Assembly: GCF_000332295.1 (NCBI RefSeq)
Contig: NZ_KB235930.1
Location: 4,119,895 to 4,183,894 of the forward strand
Direction: 5' to 3'
Origin: Fortiea contorta PCC 7126
GTDB lineage: Bacteria; Cyanobacteriota; Cyanobacteriia; Cyanobacteriales; Nostocaceae
Length of the DNA: 64,000 bases
The notes under the pieces: model-generated
The model's input: the letters and a program-made list of their open reading frames with translations, nothing else
Told to the model about the DNA's origin: nothing
The model's database searches: none
Program-made: the position numbers and the translations under genes
Shown: positions 19,914 to 29,580 of the stretch, one piece after another
Numbering within the stretch: position 1 is the stretch's first letter
How the letters are laid out: every line of letters begins with the position of its first letter

Positions 19914-22900
19914 TCATTTATTCGGACAAATCTCCTGGCGCAACTGATCGCGGGTAGCGAGATAATCATTTAAGTAGTTGCAGCCCTGCGCCAGTAAATC
20001 ATCTAAATCCAAACTCCACAATTGTACGGTATCATCGCTACTAGTAGAAGCTAAGGTTTTACCGTCGGGGCTAAACACAATGCTATTGACCGCATTTTGA
20101 TGCCAAGTCAGGGAGGCAATTTCGTTTCCCGTACCCACATTCCACAATTTTATCGTCCTGTCTGAACTAGTAGAAGCTAAAGTTTTACCGTCGGGGCTAA
20201 ACACCACGCTGTTGACATTATCTTTATGCCCAGTCAGGGAGGCAATTTGTTTTCCCGTACTCACATTCCACAATTTTATCGTTCTGTCTGAACTAGCAGA
20301 AGCCAAGGTTTTGTCGTCGGGACTAAACACGATACTGTTGATGTTATTTTGATGCCCAGTCGTCAGGGAAGCAATTTGTTTTCCCGTACTCACATTCCAC
20401 AATTTTATCGTCCTGTCATCACTAGCAGAAGCTGAGGTTTTACGGTCAGAACTAAACACGGTCTTATTAGTGTTATTTTTATGGCCAGTCCGGGGGGCAA
20501 TTTGTTTGTCCGTACCCACATTCCACAATCTGACTGTCTCGTCTCCACCAGCAGAAGCTAAAGTTCTACCGTCGGGACTAAACACGACGCTGTTGACCCT
20601 ATATTCATGGCCAGTCAGGGAGGCAATTTGTTTGTCCGTCATCAGACCCACATGCCACAATTTTATTGTCTCGTCATCACTAGCAGAAGCTAAGGTTTTG
20701 CCGTCGGGACTAAACACGACACTGTTGACCCCAGACTGATGCCCGGTCAGGGATGCAATTTCGTTTCCTGTAAACACATCCCACAATTTTATTGTCCCGT
20801 CATCACTAGCAGAAGCCAAGGTTACGATATCAGGCCTAAACACGACGCTGTTGACATTATCTTTATGCCCAGTCAGGGAGGCAATTTGTTTTCCCGTAGC
20901 CACATTCCACAATTTTATTGTCCTGTCCAAACTGGCAGAAGCTAAAGTTTTGCCGTCGGGACTAAACACAACGCTGTTGACCCAAGATCGATGCCCAGTC
21001 AGGGAGGCAATTTGTTTTCCCGTAGCCACATTCCACAATTTGACTGTCTCGTCCCCACCAGCAGAAGCTAAAGTTCCACCGTCGGGACTAAACATGACAC
21101 TGCTGACCCAACGTTGATGTCCAGTGAGGGAGGTAATTTGTTTTCCTGTACCCACATTCCACAATTTTATTGTCTTGTCCCAACTAGCAGAAGCTAAAGT
21201 TTTACCGTCGGGACTAAACACGACGCTACTGATCCCAGATTGATGCCCAGTCGTCAGGGAGGCAATTTGTTTTCCTGTACCCACATTCCACAATTTTATT
21301 GTCTTGTCCCAACTAGCAGAAGCTAAAGTTTTGCCGTCGGGACTAAACACGACGCTGTTAACCCCAGACTGATGCCCCTCTAACTGATTGCGCTCGCGGA
21401 TGTCTAACAAGATTTCCTGTAAACTAAATAATGGACTGTAAGCTGGGTAATCAGCCAAAGATGTTTTACCTTTAACTAAACTTTTCAATTCCTTTCCAGT
21501 CCGCATTATTTCTACCAAATTCTCAATTTGCCCTCCCACATAAAACTGACGCAATGTTCTAACTCCCACTTGTTCCAATCGCGTAGCCGTTAGGGCATTT
21601 TTGCGTTGTTCTTCTGCGTTTTTTCGCTGATTTTCGGCAGTTCGTGCCAGTTGTTTTGCTTGTTGACGCTGTTGTTGAGCTAATTGTGCTTGCTGCTGTG
21701 CTTGTTGTCTGTCTCCCTGAGCTTTACCAACTGCTTCGTTTGCAGACTTCTCTTTTTCTTTTGCGATATTTAATTGTTGGTCTTTTTGCAGCAAATCTTG
21801 CTCTTTCTTTTTTACATCCTCAGTCGCTTTTTTAAAATTAGCGTTTGCATTTTTTTCGTTGGCTTGTGCTTCTGTTAATGCAGCCTCAGCTTTTTGTTTT
21901 TGGTCAGTAATAAATTGCAATTCTTTATTTGCCTTATTGAGTTTTGCAGTAGCTAAACCTTGTTTTTTAATAGCTTCACCTGCCGTTATCAATGCAGCTA
22001 ACGCACCAATTATAGACAGCACTAAAAAAACCAAAGCAACAATACTAATACGAACCTGTATCTTTGTCTTCCCTTCTGCTTGCGTCAGATGCTGATTAGC
22101 TTGTCTCTCTTTCTCCAAAGCTTGATTCTGTCTTGCTTCTGCTGACGCAACCTTTTGATTTAACTCTGCTTCTACACTCGTAGATAAAAATCTATAATCA
22201 ACATCACTCAAACTTTTTCCACCAGCCCAAACACGAGCAACTTCTAAATCTTCTCCTCGCAACAAATAGGACTTATCCTGGTATCCGCTCTCTTGCCAAG
22301 CCTTTAAATTATTAGTATAGGGACGTAATTTACCTAATTCATTCTCAACCCAATTAATATCAAAGACATTCGCATATATTTGGTTATAAACCTTTAATTT
22401 TGCCTGCTGTTCTACTACCCCTGTTAACCGTAACCTCATTTGTTCAGGGCTACCATCAACAGCAACCTCTCCCTGTTGTAAAATTTGCTGATATAAACCC
22501 AACAAGGCTACAGAAATTCCCTCGTTAACTAATATCCTATCTCGAATTGTTTTTAAATGTTCTTCTTTATCCTGATCTGGCCAATTATCAATAATCCCAC
22601 TTCTTACCACCCCTTCCACCAACTGCGTAATTGAAAACCTCTTTCCTAACCCCTCTTTGCTTCGGAGAGAAGAATTACCAATGTCTTCCTTTCTTTGTTG
22701 TAGAGAATCAGGAATAACTTCAAAGCCTTTTTCTTCGTAAGAGAGAGGTTTTTTCAAAGTCACCTTTAACAAATTACAAACCTTTTGCGTCAATAAAGGC
22801 TGTCCCCCTGTCCAAGCCAAAACCTCTCCCATCAAAGCTTGCGGATTGTCAACCTTTCCCTCAAAACCCTTAGCCAAAGGTGTCACTTCATCTAACTTAA

Positions 22901-23528
22901 ACCCATATAGTTGAATTCCTCTCCCAATGTTAAACGGCGTTCTTTCCTCGTCTTTAATTAAATCTGAAGGTGTCGCTACACCAAACAACGCAAAATTCAA
23001 CCGCTTATATTCTGCTTTGAAAGAGCGTCTTTGATAACAGCTTCTAATTAAAGCGAAAAAATCATCTGCTGGAAAATCTAAGCGAAGAATACTATCAATT
23101 TCATCCAGAAAAATTACAATATTTTGGCGAATATTTGGCAGTAACAATTCATCAAAGAGTTTCCCCAAACGTCGCACTGGCGAAATTTCGATAGATTTGT
23201 CCCACCATACAGCCAAATCTTCCGGTTCAACAAAATTCAGTTCAGTTAATAGACTATCAATAATACTTCCATACCACTGCTCAATGGTAATATCTTGACT
23301 ACCCAATCCAGAAATATCAATTACAGCACAAGCAAAACCATCAGCTTGTAGCTGTTTCATCGTCCGCACCAACAAACTCGTTTTACCCATCTGCCGGGAG
23401 TTAAAAACATAACATAGCTCTCCTGCCTTTAATCCATGATAAAGGTCAGAATCCGCTTGTCGTTTCACATAGCTGGGAGCATCGGATTCTAAACTGCCAC
23501 CAACTTTATACTCGTAGTCTCCCGTCAT
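19914..23528 (-). CDS. AAA-like (AAA_35) ATPase, coiled coil, WD40-repeat protein
   Basis: A 1204-residue STAND-like signalling protein. Residues about 10-330 are an AAA-like ATPase with P-loop [15 protein letters not shown], Walker [13 protein letters not shown] and a sensor-like region [21 protein letters not shown] helical domain follows, then one membrane helix (about 491-518, [19 protein letters not shown]), a Gln/Lys/Ala-rich coiled coil (about 519-690) and eleven WD40 repeats (about 715-1172) forming one or two propellers. In such proteins the repeats sense a ligand and the ATPase switches state; here no C-terminal or N-terminal effector domain is recognised. It is divergent from an HTH-AAA gene. 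It could belong to conflict or signalling systems, but the role is unknown. Confidence 0.9.
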   Translation of the reverse strand: MTGDYEYKVGGSLESDAPSYVKRQADSDLYHGLKAGELCYVFNSRQMGKTSLLVRTMKQLQADGFACAVIDISGLGSQDITIEQWYGSIIDSLLTELNFVEPEDLAVWWDKSIEISPVRRLGKLFDELLLPNIRQNIVIFLDEIDSILRLDFPADDFFALIRSCYQRRSFKAEYKRLNFALFGVATPSDLIKDEERTPFNIGRGIQLYGFKLDEVTPLAKGFEGKVDNPQALMGEVLAWTGGQPLLTQKVCNLLKVTLKKPLSYEEKGFEVIPDSLQQRKEDIGNSSLRSKEGLGKRFSITQLVEGVVRSGIIDNWPDQDKEEHLKTIRDRILVNEGISVALLGLYQQILQQGEVAVDGSPEQMRLRLTGVVEQQAKLKVYNQIYANVFDINWVENELGKLRPYTNNLKAWQESGYQDKSYLLRGEDLEVARVWAGGKSLSDVDYRFLSTSVEAELNQKVASAEARQNQALEKERQANQHLTQAEGKTKIQVRISIVALVFLVLSIIGALAALITAGEAIKKQGLATAKLNKANKELQFITDQKQKAEAALTEAQANEKNANANFKKATEDVKKKEQDLLQKDQQLNIAKEKEKSANEAVGKAQGDRQQAQQQAQLAQQQRQQAKQLARTAENQRKNAEEQRKNALTATRLEQVGVRTLRQFYVGGQIENLVEIMRTGKELKSLVKGKTSLADYPAYSPLFSLQEILLDIRERNQLEGHQSGVNSVVFSPDGKTLASASWDKTIKLWNVGTGKQIASLTTGHQSGISSVVFSPDGKTLASASWDKTIKLWNVGTGKQITSLTGHQRWVSSVMFSPDGGTLASAGGDETVKLWNVATGKQIASLTGHRSWVNSVVFSPDGKTLASASLDRTIKLWNVATGKQIASLTGHKDNVNSVVFRPDIVTLASASDDGTIKLWDVFTGNEIASLTGHQSGVNSVVFSPDGKTLASASDDETIKLWHVGLMTDKQIASLTGHEYRVNSVVFSPDGRTLASAGGDETVRLWNVGTDKQIAPRTGHKNNTNKTVFSSDRKTSASASDDRTIKLWNVSTGKQIASLTTGHQNNINSIVFSPDDKTLASASSDRTIKLWNVSTGKQIASLTGHKDNVNSVVFSPDGKTLASTSSDRTIKLWNVGTGNEIASLTWHQNAVNSIVFSPDGKTLASTSSDDTVQLWSLDLDDLLAQGCNYLNDYLATRDQLRQEICPNK
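20000..21380. repeat. Eleven ~126-bp direct repeats (WD40 array)
   Basis: The WD40 units are nearly identical to one another over long stretches at DNA level (for example repeated 'ttccacaattttat' and 'ccgtcgggactaaacac'). This indicates recent tandem expansion or gene conversion. Variable positions cluster in the loop after each GH (QSGV, QRWV, RSWV, KDNV, EYRV, KNNT, QNNI, QNAV), the expected ligand-facing surface. Confidence 0.92.
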
Positions 23529-23689
23529 AATTTAGTTTTGAATAAATAAAAAGTTACGTCTATACCTACCTTGAGCTTAATTTATAGAATATTGAGTTCT
23601 TATTAGAGTTGCTATTGAGTTGTAATTAACTTTACCAGACAAATACTTATCCTGTAAGCTAAATTGTGTAGTTTGTTTATTACTCAGCT

Positions 23690-25087
23690 ATGCCACGCGG
23701 AATCAGAGTAAGCACAGAGTTAATTCCCATTGTCAAGCAAAGAATGTTACAAAAAGGCTTTGCCCGTCAAATCGATTTAGCTGAGAGAGTAGGTCGCAGT
23801 CAATCTGTAATTAACTTTTTCCTCAATGGTAGGACAGTTGAATATCTCAACTTCTATGAACTTTGTCAGGTATTAGGTTTTGAAGTTCAGGAAATTGCTG
23901 ATTTTGAAGCGCTGGCAAGTTTGTATACACAAAAAACACAAAAAATAACTAGCTCTCCCTCTTCTTCCTCATCTGTCTTACCTTCCCCCGTTGCAACTTC
24001 CGACTCCGCATATTTAACTCTCGAACTAGAATATCCAGAAGGGGAAGTGCCGTTAGATTCTCCCTTTTATGTAGAACGTGCTTCTATCGAACAGCGTTGT
24101 TATGCGGAAATCAAAAAACCTGGTTCCTTAATTCGCATCAAAGCACCGCAGCACATGGGTAAATCTTCACTTCTTGCGCGGATTCTCCAACAAGCCCAAA
24201 ACCAAGGAAATAAAGTAGTAACTATCGATTTTCAGCTAGCAGAGGAGGAATTGTTCTGCGACTTAAATACATTTCTGCACTGGTTTTGCGATACTGTCAC
24301 TGAAGCAGTGGCAGGGAATAATCGAGAATTACTAGAAAAATTGCTGCAACAACTTGATGAGCATTGGAAATCTAGACAGCGCTTTGGTTATATGAAGTCT
24401 TGTAAAAATTACTTTGAACGCTATTTATTCCCAGAAATCAACCAACCGCTGGTTTTAGGGTTAGAAAAAGTTGATAGATTATTTGAATATCCCAAAATCT
24501 ACAAGGATTTTTTTGGATTATTGCGCGCTGTCCATGAAGAAGCTAAACGTCGAGATATCTGGAAGCAATTAAGATTAGCGATCGCATATTCCACCGATGC
24601 TTATGTACCAGTTGATATTAACCAATCACCATTTAACGTTGGTTTAGCGTTGGAGTTACCAGAATTTACTCACGAGCAAGTAAAAGATTTAGCCCAACGT
24701 CATCAACTAAATTGGAACGATACAGAAATAAATAACTTGACACAATTAGTGGGGGGACACCCTTTTTTGGTACGTTTAGCTCTGTTTCAAATCGCCAACG
24801 GAGAGATAAACTTAGCTAACTTCTTGCAAACAGCGCCAACAGCAGCAGGTATTTATCGTCAGCATCTGCAACGGCAAGAGTATATTTTGCAGCAACAGCC
24901 AGAATTAGGGAAAGCAATGCAAGACATGGTTGCAAACGACCATCCTGTAATTTTAACAACGGAATTCAGGTTTAAATTATATAGTCTAGGATTGGTTACA
25001 TTACAAAATGATCGAGTTACACCAAGATGTGAGTTATACCGTCAATATTTCCGTACTTCAATAAAAGACAATCAGAAAATAATGTAA
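23690..25087 (+). CDS. HTH-AAA_35 protein with altered Walker B
   Basis: A 465-residue protein. Residues about 1-75 look like an XRE-type helix-turn-helix (ARQIDLAERVGRSQSVINFF), followed by a Ser/Pro-rich linker (about 90-110). Residues about 115-400 are an AAA_35-type ATPase related to that of the divergent WD40 protein, including the shared QSPFNVG / RTPFNIG region. The P-loop APQHMGKSSLLARIL keeps GKS, but the Walker B region reads LVLGLEKVDRLFE where LDEVD is expected, so Asp and catalytic Glu are replaced by Glu-Lys. It probably binds but may not hydrolyse ATP. Position suggests a regulator or partner of the divergent gene; this is inference. Confidence 0.82.
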   Translation: MPRGIRVSTELIPIVKQRMLQKGFARQIDLAERVGRSQSVINFFLNGRTVEYLNFYELCQVLGFEVQEIADFEALASLYTQKTQKITSSPSSSSSVLPSPVATSDSAYLTLELEYPEGEVPLDSPFYVERASIEQRCYAEIKKPGSLIRIKAPQHMGKSSLLARILQQAQNQGNKVVTIDFQLAEEELFCDLNTFLHWFCDTVTEAVAGNNRELLEKLLQQLDEHWKSRQRFGYMKSCKNYFERYLFPEINQPLVLGLEKVDRLFEYPKIYKDFFGLLRAVHEEAKRRDIWKQLRLAIAYSTDAYVPVDINQSPFNVGLALELPEFTHEQVKDLAQRHQLNWNDTEINNLTQLVGGHPFLVRLALFQIANGEINLANFLQTAPTAAGIYRQHLQRQEYILQQQPELGKAMQDMVANDHPVILTTEFRFKLYSLGLVTLQNDRVTPRCELYRQYFRTSIKDNQKIM

Positions 25088-25168
25088 CTAAATTAACTCA
25101 ATAACATCTCCAGCCTTAACTCAAGTCGCCGTAGTGTTTGATGAGAATATCGAATTCAACAAACACCC

Positions 25169-25633
25169 ATGTTAAATAAAACACTCAAAACCAAAGCACT
25201 GGCAACACTCGCTGCTATCTCTGCTACCTGTTTTCTTGCACCCACCGCAGTCCGTGCTGATAATAGCCGATATGTTAATGATATTCGTAGCCAACTAGTA
25301 CGAGCAGCAAGATCTGCTGATTTCCATAATTTGACTTCAACTCATGAACCTGTTATAAAATCACTCGCCGACGGTCGTTCCCATAATATTACAGTTAACC
25401 TGCGTGCAGGTACACCATACGCCATAATTGGAGTGTGCGACAGAGATTGTCAAGATTTAGATATTGCACTTTATGATAGTGCTGGAAATCTGATTGCTTC
25501 TGATTCGGACAATGATGATACTCCTGCCATTGGTATAAATCCGAACTATAGTGGAGCCTATCGAATTCGGGTTGATATGGCTAGTTGCAGTGATAATCCT
25601 TGTTACTACGGTGTTGGTGCATTTGGTCGATAG
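25169..25633 (+). CDS. Secreted PPC-like beta-sandwich protein
   Basis: A 154-residue protein with a clear Sec signal peptide (ATLAAISATCFLAPTAVRA, cleavage after ARA or so). The mature part resembles the bacterial pre-peptidase C-terminal (PPC) fold: NITVNLRAGTPYAIIGVCD, an aspartate-rich DLDIALYDSAGNLIASD followed by a DNDD turn, and YSGAYRIRVDMASC. Two Cys pairs (CDRDC, CSDNPC) could form disulfides. The Asp-rich turn could bind calcium. It follows the HTH-AAA gene by 81 bases on the same strand, so shared transcription is possible. Function unknown. Confidence 0.72.
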   Translation: MLNKTLKTKALATLAAISATCFLAPTAVRADNSRYVNDIRSQLVRAARSADFHNLTSTHEPVIKSLADGRSHNITVNLRAGTPYAIIGVCDRDCQDLDIALYDSAGNLIASDSDNDDTPAIGINPNYSGAYRIRVDMASCSDNPCYYGVGAFGR

Positions 25634-25820
25634 AACCAAATTATTGACATCAACTTTATCAGATTTTAGACGTTGCTGAATCACGATATGAACTATGCGA
25701 TCGCCTTTGCGGGAAAAAACTTAGCTGGCTGCGCGTGTTCAGTAATAGGCAAGGGCTGAAAGAGCAATTTGTCTCATGTGGCATATCAACTATAAGTAAA
25801 CGTGTTTAGGGGATTTTTGT

Positions 25821-26393
25821 ATGAAATGTGTTCGTGGTTTATCCATTGTCGCTCTCGTCTCTTTTCTAAGTGCTAACCCAGGTGTTGCGATGGGCAAAGG
25901 TATTGAGCAAGTACCTAACTCAACTTTATCTGGTCAAACCAAGCCTGCCGTAATGGCTAATATCTTTCAAACCATCAAAAAGACCATCCAAACTGTAGAT
26001 CAGGTAAATCAAATCAGGTTGCGGGAACAACGTAGGCAAGAAGCGCAACGCAGACGGCAAGAATTGGAAGCTGCTCGAAGGGAAGCTACTGAACAGCAAC
26101 GACTAGAGGCAGAGCGTCGTCGCCAGTATTTTGAAAACCTATCTCCAGAAGAACAGAAAGCTTACTTGGCTGAACAAGAAGCTAAGAAAGCACAAGCCGA
26201 TAAAGCTGCTGCACTACTTCTGATGATGCTATTTGTGGGAAGTACAGGTTCAAGTGATGGTGCGGGTTCAGACGAAGGTGTACGTGGTTATCGATGTGTT
26301 GTTGGATACGATTCTAATGGAGGAGAACAAGTCGCCTATGTCCAAATGACTAAGGAAAGCGCATCAAGTCAGTCAATGTGCAGCCCTTTTTAG
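25821..26393 (+). CDS. Exported coiled-coil protein, hypothetical
   Basis: A 190-residue protein with an N-terminal signal (MKCVRGLSIVALVSFLSANPGVAMG). A long, highly charged Arg/Glu/Gln helix follows (about 65-135, with RRQELEAARREATEQQRLEAE). Then comes a short hydrophobic stretch (AALLLMMLFVGST) and a Ser/Gly-rich tail with two Cys (YRCVVGYDSNGG, SMCSPF). I do not recognise the family. Such proteins often bind envelope polymers or form scaffolds. It is separated from the PPC-like gene by 187 bases. Confidence 0.6.
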   Translation: MKCVRGLSIVALVSFLSANPGVAMGKGIEQVPNSTLSGQTKPAVMANIFQTIKKTIQTVDQVNQIRLREQRRQEAQRRRQELEAARREATEQQRLEAERRRQYFENLSPEEQKAYLAEQEAKKAQADKAAALLLMMLFVGSTGSSDGAGSDEGVRGYRCVVGYDSNGGEQVAYVQMTKESASSQSMCSPF

Positions 26394-26791
26394 CGTTGCG
26401 GATTAAATAAAGCCGGCAATTTACCCTACCCTCCGCGTCTATGCGCGAGATAAAAACAGATTTATGCAATAAGTCTATAGATGTACAAAATGCGATCGCT
26501 TTGGCAAAAACTTTGTGCGAGCAAAATTCTGGTGATGCTGTGAATGCGACTCGTAAATCAAGTTTACAGGTCGTAAATCAAGTTTACAGGTCGTAAATCA
26601 AGTTTACAGGTCGTAAAGCAAGTTTACAGGTCGTAAATCTAGTTTACAGGTCGTAAATCAAATTTACAGTTTGTAAATCAAGTTTTCAAATCGTATATTA
26701 AGTTCACGACTGATAAACCTGATAATTTCGACAAATTTAACTAAATATACATGCAACGCGCCCTATAGCTCACTCCCAGGGCAGTAGACTT
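26394..26791. other. Intergenic region containing a 20-bp dyad array
   Basis: Between two convergent genes. It holds a HIP1 site (about 26492), a GC-rich degenerate repeat near 26430-26450 ('ctccgcgtctatgcgcg'), and the eight-unit tandem array listed separately. No coding frame. Confidence 0.6.
26551..26710. repeat. Tandem array of eight 20-bp units, each an inverted repeat
   Basis: The unit tcgtaaatcaagtttacagg is repeated eight times in exact 20-base register. Units 1-3 are identical, unit 4 and unit 5 differ by one base, and units 6-8 drift progressively. Each unit contains the dyad GTAAA-tcaag-TTTAC. Units abut without spacers, so it is not a CRISPR. Two-turn spacing puts every dyad on the same DNA face, which would suit cooperative protein binding, like plasmid iterons. 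Alternatively it is a slippage product. Confidence 0.95.
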
Positions 26792-27199
26792 TCAATTTAA
26801 AGCATCTGCTATTGCTGCAATAGCAGAATTTCTATCTAGATATTCCTGTGCTGAATCATCGCCAAAATACTTTTTGAGTGTGAGGTATGGATTCAAGGCA
26901 GCATAGTACAAAATCACAATTGCTTCATAAATGCCGTCATTTGGTGGGCACACTTGCCAAGTTTGCAGAGTGTAAATATCAGCTTCATCATTTGATTCAT
27001 ATTTACCCCAAACGTAAGCATAATAATCGCCCGTTTGATTTTTTAAGTCTTGTTCAAGGTCTTTTAAAAATCTTTCCAAAGGGATTTTAGTTATGCTACC
27101 ACCAGTTAAAGGCATGTATGGCGTTCCCGGCATTGGATAGCTGATTGCTTGAACTCTGGGAGGATCTCCATCCCAGCTAGAGTAAAGTTGTAAATTCAT
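26792..27199 (-). CDS. Hypothetical acidic protein
   Basis: A 135-residue soluble protein without signal or membrane helix. It begins MNLQLYSSWDGDPPRVQAISYP, contains aromatic-rich YYAYVWGKYESNDEADIY, a Cys-Pro (WQVCPPNDG), and a helical C-terminus (YFGDDSAQEYLDRNSAIAAIADAL). I do not recognise the family. Size and composition would suit an immunity-type or accessory protein, but no toxin gene is adjacent. It is followed upstream on the same strand by the SPOR-like gene, whose stop is 35 bases away. Confidence 0.55.
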   Translation of the reverse strand: MNLQLYSSWDGDPPRVQAISYPMPGTPYMPLTGGSITKIPLERFLKDLEQDLKNQTGDYYAYVWGKYESNDEADIYTLQTWQVCPPNDGIYEAIVILYYAALNPYLTLKKYFGDDSAQEYLDRNSAIAAIADALN

Positions 27200-27234
27200 G
27201 CTCTAACGATCGCTGATCAATTCCATCCCCCCGA

Positions 27235-27978
27235 TTACCTGCCGTAGTAAACTCTAGCATTACCAAATCCCATTTTCCGTAGGTAACTATTCCATTGTTC
27301 AGCATCGGCGCGTTGATTAAACGGCCCGACTGCGACATGGGGACCCCTTGGTTGCTGTCTTTCTAAAACGATTTCGTAGCGTCCTGTATTTTGGCGAATT
27401 TGGTTAGCGATCGCATTTAATTGTTGTGCTCCGGCCGGAATAATTGCATAATAAGACCGGGGATTTTCTCGCGGGCGAGGATTTCCACCACTATTGAAAT
27501 TTCCCACCGTCTGCCCACTACTCTCTCTAACAATCTGCGCCCCACGAATTCCATTTGACTCTAATTCTCTGACTCGCTGTTGAGCATTAGACAGTCTATT
27601 AAAAGAACCTGACTGAATTACAGAACGTCCGTTATGTTGTCGAATATAAGCACCGGGTTCAATTTGCCGGACTCGCTGTAATTGATTGTAATTATTATCA
27701 ACGTACACTAAATAAAGCTCGGAGTTTTGACTATAAGAATTTGACCTGACTGTTTGAGAGCGGGGTACGTTTTGGTTAACTGCATTCCATTCCACTTGCG
27801 GTATAACTATCGGCTGGGAACTCTGGGGAATTGGTGCAAGATTTGGTGGTGGTGGTACAGCTTCCCAAACCCTCATCTGCGCTTGGACTGGGGTAGACTG
27901 AACCATCAAAGTTAACCATCCGCCTAAAAATAGAGGCACCATCTGATAACTAGACCTGAGAAAATAAATATTACTCAT
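27235..27978 (-). CDS. Exported SPOR-like domain protein
   Basis: A 247-residue protein with an N-terminal hydrophobic signal (LFLGGWLTLMVQSTPVQAQ, likely cleavage after VQA). A Pro/Gln-rich stretch follows, then two SPOR-like alpha/beta modules. The first has VIQSGSFNRLSNAQQRVREL and GIRGAQIV; the second has YYAIIPAGAQQLNAIANQI, HVAVGPFNQRADAEQWNSYL and GNARVYYGR. SPOR domains bind denuded peptidoglycan at division or remodelling sites. The protein is short and seems to act in the periplasm. It lies upstream of the 26792 gene on the same strand and may be co-transcribed with it. Confidence 0.75.
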   Translation of the reverse strand: MSNIYFLRSSYQMVPLFLGGWLTLMVQSTPVQAQMRVWEAVPPPPNLAPIPQSSQPIVIPQVEWNAVNQNVPRSQTVRSNSYSQNSELYLVYVDNNYNQLQRVRQIEPGAYIRQHNGRSVIQSGSFNRLSNAQQRVRELESNGIRGAQIVRESSGQTVGNFNSGGNPRPRENPRSYYAIIPAGAQQLNAIANQIRQNTGRYEIVLERQQPRGPHVAVGPFNQRADAEQWNSYLRKMGFGNARVYYGR

Positions 27979-28267
27979 GGAAGTCAGGAATTTTGTTATT
28001 GATTATTGGTTATTTGTCAAGGTTTCCAGTGCATTAACGTGGCGAAATTTAGTTTGGTTAATTTTTTACTTCGTTACTAATTAACATTTACTCATAAGAT
28101 CATAATCTCAGTCCATCAAACAGGGTTAATGGGTAACAGCACATATGAGAGTAGAAAACAACCTTTAATGATGAAGTGCTTTGCTAGCAAGGCTTTGCAG
28201 AGGTGTATGTTACAATCGGAGCACAAAAAGCAGATTCTGCCATCAAATTGTATGGCACTGTGGGAAT

Positions 28268-29323
28268 ATGAAAAAAGTCGTCGTTGGTCTTTCGGGTGGT
28301 GTTGACAGTTCCGCCGCCGCTGCTATCCTACACCATCAGGGCTATGAAGTTGTGGGTTTGACCCTTTGGCTAATGAAAGGCAAAGGACAATGTTGCTCTG
28401 AGGGAATGATCGACGCGGCTAATATCTGCGAACAATTGGGTATTCCCCATCAAGTTGTGGATATTCGGGATGTCTTTCAAACAAATATTGTTGATTATTT
28501 AGTCTCTGGTTACAGTGTCGGGATTACGCCTCTACCTTGTTCACAGTGCAATAAAACTGTGAAATTTGGGCCGATGGTGCAGTATGCTCGTGAACAATTA
28601 GGATGCGCGAGCATTGCTACAGGACACTACGCCCAAATTAGTTATGATCAGGTTTCTGGACGTTATCAGTTGTTAAGAGCAGTTGATCGCAACAAAGACC
28701 AATCTTATTTTCTCTATGATTTGTCTCAAGATTTACTTGCAGCTACGATATTTCCCCTAGGACAAATCGAAAAATCAGACACCCGTCGCATCGCTGCGGA
28801 ATACGGACTCGCAACCGCTGATAAGCCGGAAAGTCAAGACTTGTGTTTAGTGGAAAGCAACGGTTCCATGCGGGCATTTTTGGATAAGTATCTCGCCCCT
28901 AAACCCGGTGATATTGTAGACACAAACGGTAAAGTTTTGGGTCAACACGATGGTGTGCATCACTACACAATCGGACAGCGTAAAGGTTTAGGAATTGCGG
29001 CGGCGGAACCATTGTATGTGATTGAGTTAGATGCAATTAATAATAAAGTAGTTGTAGGCGATCGCACCAAGGTGACTCAGCCAGAATGCACTGTGAATCG
29101 CGTCAATTGGGTTTCCATCGCTGAACCAACTACTCCCATTCCCGCCCAAGTGCAAATTCGCTACCGTTCCCACCCCGAACCAGTGACAGTAATTCCTCTA
29201 GAAAACTCTCGTGTCCGCTTGGTATTTGATGAACCCCAATTCAGCATTACCCCCGGACAAGCTGCAGTTTGGTACGACGGGGATAAAGTATTAGGTGGCG
29301 GAATTATTGAACAGTTTGGGTGA
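28268..29323 (+). CDS. mnmA: tRNA-specific 2-thiouridylase
   Basis: MnmA thiolates C2 of the wobble uridine in tRNA Lys, Glu and Gln. The PP-loop [15 protein letters not shown] is at the N-terminus. The catalytic Cys regions [14 protein letters not shown] and SQDLCLVES, the ATGHYAQI motif and the C-terminal [13 protein letters not shown] are all present. I place the start at the ATG at 28268 ([11 protein letters not shown], 351 aa). A longer frame from 28181 adds a Cys/Arg-rich stretch unlike the family. Single gene; a hairpin at 29511-29574 follows. Confidence 0.95.
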   Translation: MKKVVVGLSGGVDSSAAAAILHHQGYEVVGLTLWLMKGKGQCCSEGMIDAANICEQLGIPHQVVDIRDVFQTNIVDYLVSGYSVGITPLPCSQCNKTVKFGPMVQYAREQLGCASIATGHYAQISYDQVSGRYQLLRAVDRNKDQSYFLYDLSQDLLAATIFPLGQIEKSDTRRIAAEYGLATADKPESQDLCLVESNGSMRAFLDKYLAPKPGDIVDTNGKVLGQHDGVHHYTIGQRKGLGIAAAEPLYVIELDAINNKVVVGDRTKVTQPECTVNRVNWVSIAEPTTPIPAQVQIRYRSHPEPVTVIPLENSRVRLVFDEPQFSITPGQAAVWYDGDKVLGGGIIEQFG

Positions 29324-29510
29324 AAGCTGAAGGAAGCCTTCAAGTCGCAGTCAGCGTCAAGGTTTCGACGCTTGCTGGGAGTATTCTGCTATCAGTCTGG
29401 GATATTCTTCGTAAGCAGGCCATGTCTCAAAGCCATGCACCATTTCTTTAAAAAAGAAGAATATTTAACACCATGTTACAAAATACCGATGATTTATTGA
29501 AAGTGACGGG

Positions 29511-29574
29511 AAACTCCATCCCCAAAGCAACGGGCGAAATCACCTAGTCCACTTACTTTAGGGATGGAGTTTTT
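29511..29574. terminator. Putative terminator between mnmA and putA (convergent)
   Basis: Arms AAACTCCATCCC (29511-29522) and GGGATGGAGTTT (29561-29572) form a 12-bp stem with a long 38-nt loop, followed by T-run on the plus strand. It lies only 6 bases from the putA stop and could serve both genes. A 24-codon frame (29473-29547) running into it has no support as a gene. Confidence 0.6.
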
Positions 29575-29580
29575 CATTGT

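Noticed and set aside
20470-21117. Plus-strand frames opposite the WD40 repeats
   Set aside because: They repeat with the WD40 period and are antisense shadows of the repeat array.
26551-26710. Possible CRISPR array
   Set aside because: The 20-bp units touch one another with no spacers and no cas genes are nearby.
26551-26710. NtcA binding sites (GTA-N8-TAC) in the array
   Set aside because: The dyads have GTA and TAC separated by nine bases, not eight.
29473-29547. 24-codon frame after mnmA
   Set aside because: Overlaps the terminator stem, no ribosome site, no likeness to any peptide family.
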